Origin: Aureisphaera galaxeae
GTDB taxonomy: Bacteria > Bacteroidota > Bacteroidia > Flavobacteriales > Flavobacteriaceae
Reading direction: 5' to 3'
Length of the DNA stretch: 64,000 bases
Assembly: GCF_028561275.1 (NCBI RefSeq)
Contig: NZ_JAQQTF010000004.1
Coordinates: 806,001-870,000 of the forward strand
Positions 18,726 to 26,564 of this stretch are shown here, in pieces. Both the position numbers and the translations under genes were made by a program. The notes under the pieces were generated by a model. The model saw only the letters and a list, made by a program, of their open reading frames with translations. It searched no databases and had not been told where the DNA came from. Every line of letters starts with the position of its first letter. Positions within the stretch are counted from its first letter, which is position 1.

Positions 18726-19754
18726 ATGAATGTCTGTTTTATTATGTATCCGTGGGATGAAATGGATCCCGAAAATGACTCCACCTTAGCGTTGATTCAA
18801 GAACTTGCAAAACGGGGCCACGGACTTGCCATAACCACACCAGCCAACCTCACCATTCGGGATAGTGTTGCCTACGCCTTTAGCCGTTGTTTAAGACGTG
18901 CTGATAAAGTATCTAGTAATCTAAAATCTTTTCATAGCAAAGCAGAGTTCTATGATGAAATGCTTCCTCTGGCAGGATTCGATGCCATTGTATTAAGAAG
19001 CAATCCGCCATTGGATATGATTATGCTTAATTTCTTGGATAGTGTAAAGGATGATGTCTTTATTATGAATGACCTAGATGGCATACGAAGGGCGAACAAT
19101 AAATTGTATACCGCTGTGTTCGAAGATGAGAATAATGAGATCATTCCGCGCACGCACGTAACCAAGAACAAGGAGTACCTAAAAAATATTATTAAGGAAG
19201 GCCCAGAAAAAATGATCCTCAAACCCTTGAACGGTTTTGGGGGATCGGGTGTTATCCTTATAGAAAAGAGGGCCATGAAGAGTATCAACTCCTTGCTGGA
19301 CTTTTATATTACCAACAAAGACGGAACTTCTAATTATGTGATCCTTCAGGATTATATTGAAGGTGCAGAGATGGGCGATGTTCGTATTTTATTGTTGAAT
19401 GGACAACCCATTGGTGCCATGCGTAGAGTGCCAGGAGAAGAAGACCATCGATCTAATGTAACTGCTGGAGGCCGTGTAGAAAAGCACAGTTTGACCAAGG
19501 TGGAGAAGGAGTTATGTAGGAGAATAGGACCGAAGTTGGTGAAAGATGGGCTTTATTTTGTGGGAATCGATGTGATTAATGGGAAATTGGTAGAAGTGAA
19601 TGTGATGTCCCCAGGAGGAATTACCTATATCAATAAAGTATATAAATCGCGTGTTCAGGAGAAGATCATCGATTTTGTGGAAGACAAAGTTGAAGAACGC
19701 GTAGCCGCTTTCGAAAGGAGACAGAAGCTTAGAAAGCATGTAAGTGATGCCTAA
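18726..19754 (+). CDS. ATP-grasp ligase, glutathione-synthase-like (GshB/RimK type)
   Basis: A 342-residue cytosolic ATP-grasp protein. The N-terminal domain (MNVCFIMYPWDEMDPENDST) resembles the GshB pre-ATP-grasp fold. The ATP-grasp core has MILKPLNGFGGSGVILIEK (nucleotide-binding loop), VILQDYIEGAEMGDVRILLLNG, and VEVNVMSPGGI with the Mg2+-binding E and N. Such enzymes join a carboxylate to an amine using ATP. It is first in a three-gene operon with an N-formylglutamate amidohydrolase-like gene 14 bases downstream and a QEGLA metallopeptidase. True glutathione synthesis is unlikely because no gamma-glutamylcysteine synthetase is nearby. The ligated substrates are unknown. Confidence 0.85.
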   Translation: MNVCFIMYPWDEMDPENDSTLALIQELAKRGHGLAITTPANLTIRDSVAYAFSRCLRRADKVSSNLKSFHSKAEFYDEMLPLAGFDAIVLRSNPPLDMIMLNFLDSVKDDVFIMNDLDGIRRANNKLYTAVFEDENNEIIPRTHVTKNKEYLKNIIKEGPEKMILKPLNGFGGSGVILIEKRAMKSINSLLDFYITNKDGTSNYVILQDYIEGAEMGDVRILLLNGQPIGAMRRVPGEEDHRSNVTAGGRVEKHSLTKVEKELCRRIGPKLVKDGLYFVGIDVINGKLVEVNVMSPGGITYINKVYKSRVQEKIIDFVEDKVEERVAAFERRQKLRKHVSDA

Positions 19755-19768
19755 TGTAACGTGATTGT

Positions 19769-20599
19769 ATGCAGCAACTTTCCATTTCAGAAATCATTCG
19801 GAAGATAGAGGCCGAAGAACGATTCGAGGCCGTTTCCAACGATTATTCCTTTACCCTCAAAATAGATGATTATGTTCCTTATCTATGTGGAGCGGTTCAT
19901 GATGGGCATCAATTTAGACGGGAGTTATGGGATAACTGTTTGCACACCGAATACGACCGTTGGTACGAAGAGGATCCTTGCACCAAGGAATTTGTAAAAT
20001 CCCATCCTATTGTTATTGCCGGTTGTGATAGCCGCTTCGAATACGATCTAAATCGCGATCCCGAGAATGCAATCTACGAAGATGCCTGGGGTAAAAAACT
20101 TTGGAAAGAACCTTTACCAGCTTCCCAAAAAGCGCATAGCCTGGCCAAACACAATGCTTTCTATGAAGTTGTACATGCCTTAGTAAAAAAGATGGAGGAG
20201 AAATTTGGCGCATGCGTGGTTTACGACATGCACAGCTATAATTGGGTACGATGGGATCGGGAAGTGCCTGTTATTAATTTGGGAACTGCCAATGTAGACA
20301 ACGCCCGATTCGAAAATGAGATTGAGACTTGGCGTCATTCCCTTTCTCAATTGAAACTACCACACGGTATTGAATCCACTTCTAAGATTAATGATACCTT
20401 TCAGGGAAATGGGTATTTTTTGAAATTTATTACCAAAAACTTCAAAAATACCTTAGTTTTGGCAACTGAGTTTAAAAAAATATATTGTGACGAGATAGGA
20501 CAAGTGATTTACCCAGAAGTAGTTGCTGCCATTGAAGAGCAACTTAGGGTAAAAGTAAAAGAGCATGCCGATGCTTTTTATGCGGTCCACAACATGTAG
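19769..20599 (+). CDS. N-formylglutamate amidohydrolase family protein
   Basis: A 276-residue cytosolic protein of the HutG-like N-formylglutamate amidohydrolase family, a zinc peptidase-like fold. Family features include a His in CGAVHDGHQFR, AGCDSRFEYDLNRDPE with acidic and Arg residues, and the VVYDMHSYNW segment with a further His. Classical members hydrolyse N-formylglutamate in histidine degradation, but no other hut gene is near. Its constant neighbours, an ATP-grasp ligase and a QEGLA protein, argue for a different amide substrate, possibly a glutamyl or aspartyl product of the ligase. It ends 1 base before the next gene. Confidence 0.82.
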   Translation: MQQLSISEIIRKIEAEERFEAVSNDYSFTLKIDDYVPYLCGAVHDGHQFRRELWDNCLHTEYDRWYEEDPCTKEFVKSHPIVIAGCDSRFEYDLNRDPENAIYEDAWGKKLWKEPLPASQKAHSLAKHNAFYEVVHALVKKMEEKFGACVVYDMHSYNWVRWDREVPVINLGTANVDNARFENEIETWRHSLSQLKLPHGIESTSKINDTFQGNGYFLKFITKNFKNTLVLATEFKKIYCDEIGQVIYPEVVAAIEEQLRVKVKEHADAFYAVHNM

Positions 20600-20600
20600 T

Positions 20601-21764
20601 ATGACGTATCCTGAAACTATTGTAAACACACACCCTAATTTATTCAAGATCGATACCAATCTCAATCGATTGGTGAAGAAGATCGAATTGCTCAATTATA
20701 TTAACCCTACCAATATTGAGCAGGAGAAGCGCAATTTCTTTTCTTCGAAGTATAACGTGAACCCATCGTTTCATTACCGGAAGATAGATTTTGATGCGTA
20801 TAAATTGCAACAGGAGCTATTTTCTCAGGATATAGATAGCATTAAGGACGAGGAAACCAGAGCTTTTTACAAGGATGTGATCTACGATTATTCGGGATTG
20901 ATAGAATGCATAGAGACCATTGGTAAAGGTTCTAAGTTTTACTACAATTCCTTAAAATCCTTTGGAACACCAACGGAAAAAGATGTAGAAAATGCCCGTT
21001 TTATCCTTCATTACAAGGACGAGGTCTACAATGAGGAAATGTTTCCTGTATTCAATGCTACAGAAGCTTCACAATACTTTGAGGAATTTACCAAGCGATA
21101 TGATTTTCCTTTCAAACTGAAATTTTCCAATAAAATTTCAGCCGCAGCCATGGTACAAAACAATACGCAGACCATGTTACTGAAAAAGAATCATCGTTTT
21201 AGCGCCAATCAATTAAAGGTACTTGCCAATCATGAAATAGGGGTACACTTAGTAACTACCTATAACGGTATGGAACAGCCTTTAAAGATTTTTAAAAATG
21301 GATTCCCTAAAAACGTAGAGACCCAAGAAGGACTAGCGGTATTTAGCGAATACATGAGCGGTTGTCTTACCTTATATCGCTTAAAGGAGTTGTCGTATCG
21401 GGTGTTGGCAACAGATAGCCTTCGCAAAGGATTTACCTTCTGTGATACCTTCGATCTACTGCACAACCAATATAAGTTGAATAGGGAAGAGGCTTATAAT
21501 ATTACATTGCGAGCACACAGGGGAGGTGGCTTCACCAAGGATCATTTATACCTTACGGGGCTAAAAAAAATCTACGATTACTATCAAGCCCAAGGAAATT
21601 TGGACAACCTGCTAGCTGGTAAGGTGTCCTTAGATCAAGTGGATGTTGTTCAGAAATGGCAAAAGGAAGGATTGGCAGAACCTATTGCCTACAAGAATCT
21701 TGCGTTCGATAAGAATGAGAATTCAAATACTACTTTGGAGTTTATTCTTCAGAATTTAAAGTAA
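20601..21764 (+). CDS. QEGLA-motif protein (DUF1704/TIGR02421), HExxxH metallocarboxypeptidase-like
   Basis: A 387-residue protein starting at the ATG at 20601, 1 base after the previous stop; an in-frame ATG at 20565 lies inside that gene. It carries the defining QEGLA motif (242-246, glutamate E243) and an HExxxH motif, HEIGVH at 211-216. Bacterial members are named 'flavohemoglobin expression-modulating QEGLA motif protein'. The same DUF1704 domain is the catalytic core of the eukaryotic tubulin tyrosine carboxypeptidase MATCAP, where the HExxxH residues and a downstream Glu bind zinc. The catalytic residues therefore look intact here. It is likely a cytosolic metallopeptidase removing a C-terminal residue, in an operon with an ATP-grasp ligase. 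The substrate is unknown. Confidence 0.85.
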   Translation: MTYPETIVNTHPNLFKIDTNLNRLVKKIELLNYINPTNIEQEKRNFFSSKYNVNPSFHYRKIDFDAYKLQQELFSQDIDSIKDEETRAFYKDVIYDYSGLIECIETIGKGSKFYYNSLKSFGTPTEKDVENARFILHYKDEVYNEEMFPVFNATEASQYFEEFTKRYDFPFKLKFSNKISAAAMVQNNTQTMLLKKNHRFSANQLKVLANHEIGVHLVTTYNGMEQPLKIFKNGFPKNVETQEGLAVFSEYMSGCLTLYRLKELSYRVLATDSLRKGFTFCDTFDLLHNQYKLNREEAYNITLRAHRGGGFTKDHLYLTGLKKIYDYYQAQGNLDNLLAGKVSLDQVDVVQKWQKEGLAEPIAYKNLAFDKNENSNTTLEFILQNLK

Positions 21765-21773
21765 CCCTTCTAA

Positions 21774-22208
21774 TTACAGGAATTTAGATTTCAATTCTGG
21801 GGTGGGAATCATACAGCTTTCCTTCTTTCCATACCATTTGTATCGGTTACGTGCTATCCAATCGTATACGATATTCCGTAAAAATGGTGGGAAAATCATG
21901 AAAATCATCATCACGGGATAGGCCCCTCCTAAATACTTGGATATACGAAGTGCTGCCGTCGATTTGGTATAAGCCTTTCCATTTTCAATGAAAATAATGG
22001 AGTCCACCTTGTTGGTGTCTATACCATGTGATTGAATGAGCTCCTTACCAATATCGCTCTGTAATGCCGTAAACTTAAAACGGTTTTGCTTGTCCCTTTT
22101 TATCACAAATGTGACAGACGAATTGCAGAGGTTGCAAACACCATCGAATAAGATGATTTTATGATCCAAAGATGTTCTTTTGTTTATTATTACAAAGTTA
22201 ATTACCAA
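21774..22208 (-). CDS. DCC-family thiol-disulfide oxidoreductase-like protein (DUF393)
   Basis: A 144-residue protein with the DCC motif FDGVCNLCN (DxxCxxC), then a thioredoxin-like core and a hydrophobic stretch (GGAYPVMMIFMIFPPFLRNIVYDW) typical of DUF393. Members are putative redox proteins of unknown substrate. The frame opens at 22208, but the family normally begins just before DHKIILFDG; the in-frame TTG at 22169-22167 is a likelier start, giving about 131 residues. It converges on the QEGLA gene with a 9-base gap, so any terminator would have to lie inside coding sequence. Confidence 0.82.
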   Translation of the reverse strand: MVINFVIINKRTSLDHKIILFDGVCNLCNSSVTFVIKRDKQNRFKFTALQSDIGKELIQSHGIDTNKVDSIIFIENGKAYTKSTAALRISKYLGGAYPVMMIFMIFPPFLRNIVYDWIARNRYKWYGKKESCMIPTPELKSKFL

Positions 22209-22317
22209 GTCTCAATTTTCACTAATAAATCAAGTTAAATACACAGCTTCAAAATCGACCAAAAGTAAATAATATCGACAAACGAATTTTATAAATAATT
22301 GACCTTGTTTGTGTTAT

Positions 22318-22325
22318 GGGGGGGG
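22318..22325. repeat. Run of eight G bases upstream of the tandem paralogue array
   Basis: A G8 homopolymer in an otherwise AT-rich 249-base intergenic region, about 130 bases before the start at 22458. Such tracts can slip during replication and alter promoter spacing. A 12-base direct repeat (ATTTTGTAGGAA at 22384-22395 and 22398-22409) follows. Neither has proven function. Confidence 0.5.
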
Positions 22326-22457
22326 ATTGATGTTATACCGTAATAAAACTACACTTAATCGATACTATCTTATGTTTCAACGAATTTTGTAGGAATTATT
22401 TTGTAGGAAAAATTTTATACGATTAATTGCATGTAAGAAGTTCACAATCAGTCTACC

Positions 22458-23111
22458 ATGCAAAAACTTTTACGCCCCCTGTTTTTGGCCTTGCTTTTTA
22501 TAAGCATGCAAGGCTATGCCCAAATCGGAATGAACACTACAGACCCGGAAGGAATGCTCGATATATCCAGCACTACCCAAGGAGTCATAATGCCTCGAGT
22601 GGCGCTCACCAATACAACGGTCGCGGCGCCAGTGGTAAACAATTCTGCCAAAGGACCAAAATTAGCCGATGGCACCATGGTCTATAATACCAATACCGTG
22701 AACGATGTATTTCCGGGTTATTACTATTGGCAAACGGATAGATGGATCCGATTGGATGGTAAGGGAAAACAATTTCACACAATTACTTTACCAGCCCTTA
22801 ATAACAACAATGTTGACTTTTCACTAACAGGCGCTAATAATTACATAGACATTTTTAGATTGGACCGGTCTGTGGGTTCAGATATTTTCTTATCCGGGAT
22901 TGACGGAGGAACCCACGGAAAGGCCATTCAGGTATATAATCTCTCCAGCACCTACCAGCTTACGATTCTAAGCGAACTCAATGCGGCAGCTTCTAGTGCT
23001 GAAAATAGATTCTTTCTCGATCAGGATGTGGTTCTTAAACCGGGTCGAGGTACCATACTCGTATACGATGGTGTCGTAAATCGATGGATCGTATTCCGAG
23101 GCGACAACTAG
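22458..23111 (+). CDS. Secreted 'NTTDPEG' protein, tandem paralogue 1 of 3
   Basis: A 217-residue protein with a signal peptide ending near GYAQI. The mature N-terminus carries a GMNTTDPEGMLDISS module, then MPRVALTNT, TMVYNTNTVNDVFPGYYYW and RWIRLDG. The C-terminal half is a separate domain (NVDFSLTGANNYIDIFRLDR to RGTILVYDGVVNRWIVFRGD). I do not recognise a described family beyond the N-terminal module, which is widespread in exported flavobacterial proteins and resembles the start of phage-tail-fibre-like proteins. No T9SS tail is seen. The gene is followed by a terminator, and two close paralogues follow. Confidence 0.75.
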   Translation: MQKLLRPLFLALLFISMQGYAQIGMNTTDPEGMLDISSTTQGVIMPRVALTNTTVAAPVVNNSAKGPKLADGTMVYNTNTVNDVFPGYYYWQTDRWIRLDGKGKQFHTITLPALNNNNVDFSLTGANNYIDIFRLDRSVGSDIFLSGIDGGTHGKAIQVYNLSSTYQLTILSELNAAASSAENRFFLDQDVVLKPGRGTILVYDGVVNRWIVFRGDN

Positions 23112-23142
23112 TCGTCAAAACAAAGTTTAGTATATGATGTCG

Positions 23143-23181
23143 TGGGTGGTTTTTAAAGCCACCCATTTGTTTTTGTTTTTT
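23143..23181 (+). terminator. Terminator after paralogue 1
   Basis: Stem TGGGTGG/CCACCCA (23143-23149 with 23159-23165), then a T-rich tract to 23181. It lies 31 bases past the stop. Confidence 0.8.
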
Positions 23182-23330
23182 TGAAAGATAATTGCCTCTC
23201 TCTGGGGCATACTTATCATATACTTAAGTAGATTTTTAGTATATACATTTCTTTTGTAATAAGCAGGTTACCAATAATTTCCCTCTGCCAAATCTTAGGA
23301 ACCCCAAATCTAACTAACCTGCGCAAACTC

Positions 23331-23981
23331 ATGAGTTTCATTGTACGCCCCCTAATCGCTTTGTTGCTTTCTTGTTTTTACGGTCATGCCCAAATAGGAA
23401 TAAATACTACCGATCCCGAGGGCATTCTGGATATAGTAAGTAAGGATGAAGGTGCCTTATTGCCCAGGGTAGCCTTGACACAAACTAATGTAGAAGCTCC
23501 AGTAACGAATAGCGGTTCCTCTGGGCCCAGTTTAGCCAATGGAACCATGGTATACAATACAAATAAGGTAAATGACGTATTCCCAGGCTATTATTATTGG
23601 CAGACAAATCGCTGGATTCGTTTTGATGGCAAAGGAAGGCAATTCAGTACTGTTTTGTTGACGGGTTTAAACAACGATAATGTAGATTTCTCACTGAATG
23701 GTGCCAATAATTATATCGATGTTTTCCGATTAGATCGAACTGCCTCTACCAACATTTTCTTGTCTGGTATTCTTGGAGGCACCCATGGAAAGGCCATTCA
23801 TATTTATAATTTATCCGATACCTATCAGATTACCTTACTCAGCGAAAATAATGGTACCGCTTCCAGCCCGGAAAATCGCTTTTATTTGGATCAGGATGTG
23901 ATTTTAAAACCGGGTCGCGGTACTATATTGGCTTATGACAGTACAGTGCAGCGTTGGATTGTGTTTAGAGGTGATAATTGA
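23331..23981 (+). CDS. Secreted 'NTTDPEG' protein, tandem paralogue 2 of 3
   Basis: A 216-residue protein, clearly homologous over its whole length to the genes at 22458 and 24018: signal peptide ending near GHAQI, INTTDPEGILDIVS, LPRVALTQT, TMVYNTNKVNDVFPGYYYW, and the C-terminal block LDQDVILKPGRGTILAYD ending in FRGDN. The signal peptides differ more than the mature parts, suggesting constraint on the mature protein. It is separated from paralogue 3 by only 36 bases with no terminator, so the two are likely co-transcribed. Confidence 0.75.
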   Translation: MSFIVRPLIALLLSCFYGHAQIGINTTDPEGILDIVSKDEGALLPRVALTQTNVEAPVTNSGSSGPSLANGTMVYNTNKVNDVFPGYYYWQTNRWIRFDGKGRQFSTVLLTGLNNDNVDFSLNGANNYIDVFRLDRTASTNIFLSGILGGTHGKAIHIYNLSDTYQITLLSENNGTASSPENRFYLDQDVILKPGRGTILAYDSTVQRWIVFRGDN

Positions 23982-24017
23982 TTGGTACAATAAATAACTC
24001 CAAAATTTCAATGCCCC

Positions 24018-24674
24018 ATGAATTTTAAATTAAACTCGCTAAAACTTTTACTTATGGTTAGTCTCTGTGGCCATGCACAAGTAGGAATTAACAATACGGA
24101 CCCTGAGGGAATATTAGATGTGGTAAGTAGTGATCAAGGTATGTTAATGCCTAGGGTAGCCCTTACAGAAACTACGGTCGACTTACCGGTTACGAATACA
24201 TCTTCTTCGGGACCTAAGTTGGCCAATGGTACTTTGGTGTACAATACCAATACAGCCAATGATGTTTTTCCCGGCTACTATTATTGGGAAGATAGCCGAT
24301 GGGTGCGAAGTTATTCGGTAAGCTCGGACAAAATGTTCAATACAGTCGTATTGCCTGTTGTGAATAATGACAATGCCGATTTTTCACTTACCGGACCCAA
24401 TGACTTTATAGATATCTTTCGTCTGGACCGTATACCGACTACCGATATTTTCTTATCCGGCATTCAAGACGGCACTCATGGTAAGGCGATTCAATTATAC
24501 AATTTATCCAATATAAATGAAATTACGATGCTTAGCGAAGCCAATGCTATAGGTTCAGATCCTGAAAACAGATTTTATCTCGATCAGAATATTGTTCTGA
24601 AACCTGGGCGCGGAATCATTCTGGTTTACGATGGTTTGGTTCAACGTTGGATCGTATTCCGCGGTGATAACTAG
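24018..24674 (+). CDS. Secreted 'NTTDPEG' protein, tandem paralogue 3 of 3
   Basis: A 218-residue third copy: signal peptide ending near GHAQV, INNTDPEGILDVVS, MPRVALTET, TLVYNTNTANDVFPGYYYW. It differs most in the central linker, where RSYSVSSDKMFN replaces the DGKGKQF-type segment, and keeps the C-terminal LDQNIVLKPGRGIILVYD and final FRGDN. It is closed by a strong terminator. The next gene is a cytolysin-like lipoprotein. Function is unknown; export is likely. Confidence 0.75.
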   Translation: MNFKLNSLKLLLMVSLCGHAQVGINNTDPEGILDVVSSDQGMLMPRVALTETTVDLPVTNTSSSGPKLANGTLVYNTNTANDVFPGYYYWEDSRWVRSYSVSSDKMFNTVVLPVVNNDNADFSLTGPNDFIDIFRLDRIPTTDIFLSGIQDGTHGKAIQLYNLSNINEITMLSEANAIGSDPENRFYLDQNIVLKPGRGIILVYDGLVQRWIVFRGDN

Positions 24675-24745
24675 GCAAGCTACATTGTTTTGAGGTATGG
24701 GATCCCCATTCTCCTCAACTGATTCACCCCATACCCATTACAATG

Positions 24746-24780
24746 AAATGCCCTCAGGTTGGTGAGGGCATTTGTTTTTT
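24746..24780 (+). terminator. Strong terminator after paralogue 3
   Basis: A perfect 11-bp stem (AAATGCCCTCA at 24746-24756 with TGAGGGCATTT at 24763-24773), 6-base loop, then G and six T. It separates the paralogue array from the cytolysin-like gene. Confidence 0.92.
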
Positions 24781-24897
24781 ATGTAAATCCCGGATATACC
24801 ATACTTACTGGGGTTGCCACCCGATGGCTCAATGCTTTTTTGAACCCTGTCCATACTTTGTCCATGCCCATTTTTAGGAAGAAAAGGGAGGCGCAGA

Positions 24898-24905
24898 TAC
24901 TTTTG
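24898..24905 (+). promoter_or_regulatory. -7 box candidate for the cytolysin-like gene
   Basis: TACTTTTG matches TAnnTTTG and lies 27 bases before the start at 24933. No clear -33 TTTG is at the usual distance. Confidence 0.45.
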
Positions 24906-24932
24906 AAGCGTTGAATCTCAAACAAACAAATT

Positions 24933-26483
24933 ATGAAAACGACACACCATTTTTTACACAGGTATTTTCTTCTTGTTCTTAGTCTTGTCTTCTTTAGCTC
25001 TTGTAGTACTGAAGATGATGGAGGCGGAGGGGAGAATCCCGAAGCCAACAGTATTACCGAATATATTTTGAGCTTAACCTATAGTCCAGATGTCATGCTC
25101 AATGTGCAAGACACGGGCGGCTTGTCCAGCGAGCGTACACTTACTGCTGAGGATGTAACCACCTCTTCTCCCAACCAAGGAACAGTCGTAGAATGCCAAG
25201 TAGCCGATTACAGTCTAGAATCCAATTTCGACGACGTGGCTATTCTTCGCCCTACCAACGGAATTATATATCCCGGCGCCCTTGTAGTAGGAAATCAAGG
25301 CTTATTGGACGGTGCTCCCGATCCTTTTGCAGTAAGTCGTGCTCCTGCCACCTTACGATTGGATTTGCCTGGTATAGGAACCAATGGAAACATCACCATC
25401 GATGATCCCGCCAGAAACTCAGAAGTACAGGCTGGAATCGATGAAGCTTTAGAGTGGTGGAACGATAATTCCTATGAAGAAGGTTATGTAAACGCTGCAA
25501 ATTCTACCTATCAGGCCGCAACCTCATATTCTTCTACCCAATTAAGTTTGGATATTGGGCTTAATGCCGAATGGGCTACCGGAGCCATCGCTTCTCAGTT
25601 TGAATATGAAAGCAATACGGAAAGGCGTGTAGCCTCTATGGTGTTCAAACAAGTATTCTACACCGTTACTATGGATACCCCACAATCCCCAGGGTCGGTA
25701 TTTGGATCGGGAACTTCCTTGAGTCAGGTAGAAGCGATCATGACGGCGTCCAATCCGCCGGCCTATGTAGCATCCGTATCCTACGGGCGTATTATCATGG
25801 TGCGCATGGAAACCACCAACATGGATACTTCCGTAAGTTTGGATGCTGTGTTGGAATACAGTAGTGGGTTGAACAATGGAACCGGTGAAATAAACGCCAC
25901 CTACGATCAAGTCTTACGAGAGTCGACTCTTAATATTATCACCATTGGTGGAAACGCAGAAGTAGCGACGAGTGCTGTAGAAGCTTCTAATATCGAAGAT
26001 GGCCCAGGTGGGTTGAACTATATTATTACCGGGGACAATGCGGTATACAGTAGGGACAATCCAGGGGTCCCCATTGCCTATTCCATTCGCTATTTAAAGG
26101 ACAACTCCTTGGCCAAAATGGGATACACTACGGATTATCGAATAGAGCAGTGTGGAAGCTACGGATTTAGCCATGATGAAATTACCGTGACCAATGATTC
26201 CTTCCATGACATTCGTTTTAGAATCAAATACCGTGGACAGGATACCGAATTTATCTACTATACTGCGTTTTATGAGGTAGATCAGGATGACACTTTAAGC
26301 CGAACACCTCCAAACGGAGCGCATGATGTTGAAGTGGAATTCGAATGGCAATACGGTGCCGGCGACTGGAACGACATTGATGAATATACCATAGGTTACA
26401 ACTATTCAGAACGTTGTTACAGATCTACAGGAGGTGATATTTTCGGAGCGCCGTCTCAAATCGCACAGATAAGCTGTAACTAA
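24933..26483 (+). CDS. Thiol-activated (cholesterol-dependent) cytolysin-like lipoprotein
   Basis: A 516-residue protein with a lipoprotein signal peptide (lipobox FFSSC, C24), then a short acidic/glycine spacer. The body matches the cholesterol-dependent cytolysin fold: NGIIYPGALVVGNQ near 110-125, the core segment PPAYVASVSYGRIIM (275-289) followed by RMETTN, the paired glycines TIGGNAE (G339, G340), and NPGVPIAYSIRYLKDN (376-391), which aligns with the conserved end of the pore-forming region. The canonical C-terminal undecapeptide ECTGLAWEWWR is absent; the last ~105 residues are divergent and contain two cysteines. Such CDC-like proteins occur in Bacteroidota and may act with a partner. 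It is monocistronic between terminators. Target membrane and activity are unknown. Confidence 0.85.
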   Translation: MKTTHHFLHRYFLLVLSLVFFSSCSTEDDGGGGENPEANSITEYILSLTYSPDVMLNVQDTGGLSSERTLTAEDVTTSSPNQGTVVECQVADYSLESNFDDVAILRPTNGIIYPGALVVGNQGLLDGAPDPFAVSRAPATLRLDLPGIGTNGNITIDDPARNSEVQAGIDEALEWWNDNSYEEGYVNAANSTYQAATSYSSTQLSLDIGLNAEWATGAIASQFEYESNTERRVASMVFKQVFYTVTMDTPQSPGSVFGSGTSLSQVEAIMTASNPPAYVASVSYGRIIMVRMETTNMDTSVSLDAVLEYSSGLNNGTGEINATYDQVLRESTLNIITIGGNAEVATSAVEASNIEDGPGGLNYIITGDNAVYSRDNPGVPIAYSIRYLKDNSLAKMGYTTDYRIEQCGSYGFSHDEITVTNDSFHDIRFRIKYRGQDTEFIYYTAFYEVDQDDTLSRTPPNGAHDVEVEFEWQYGAGDWNDIDEYTIGYNYSERCYRSTGGDIFGAPSQIAQISCN

Positions 26484-26508
26484 TTCCCTAAAAATTGTTT
26501 GTAACGCG

Positions 26509-26564
26509 GCCGGTGCCTAAGTTGTAGATTCAACAACTTGGTGCTGGCTGTTGTTTTATGTTTT
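26509..26564 (+). terminator. Terminator after the cytolysin-like gene
   Basis: A long imperfect hairpin: GCCGGTGCC with GGTGCTGGC (26509-26517 with 26540-26548, GU pairs) enclosing AAGTTGT/ACAACTT (26519-26525 with 26533-26539), then a T-rich tract that runs into the 3' end of the convergent gene. Confidence 0.75.
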
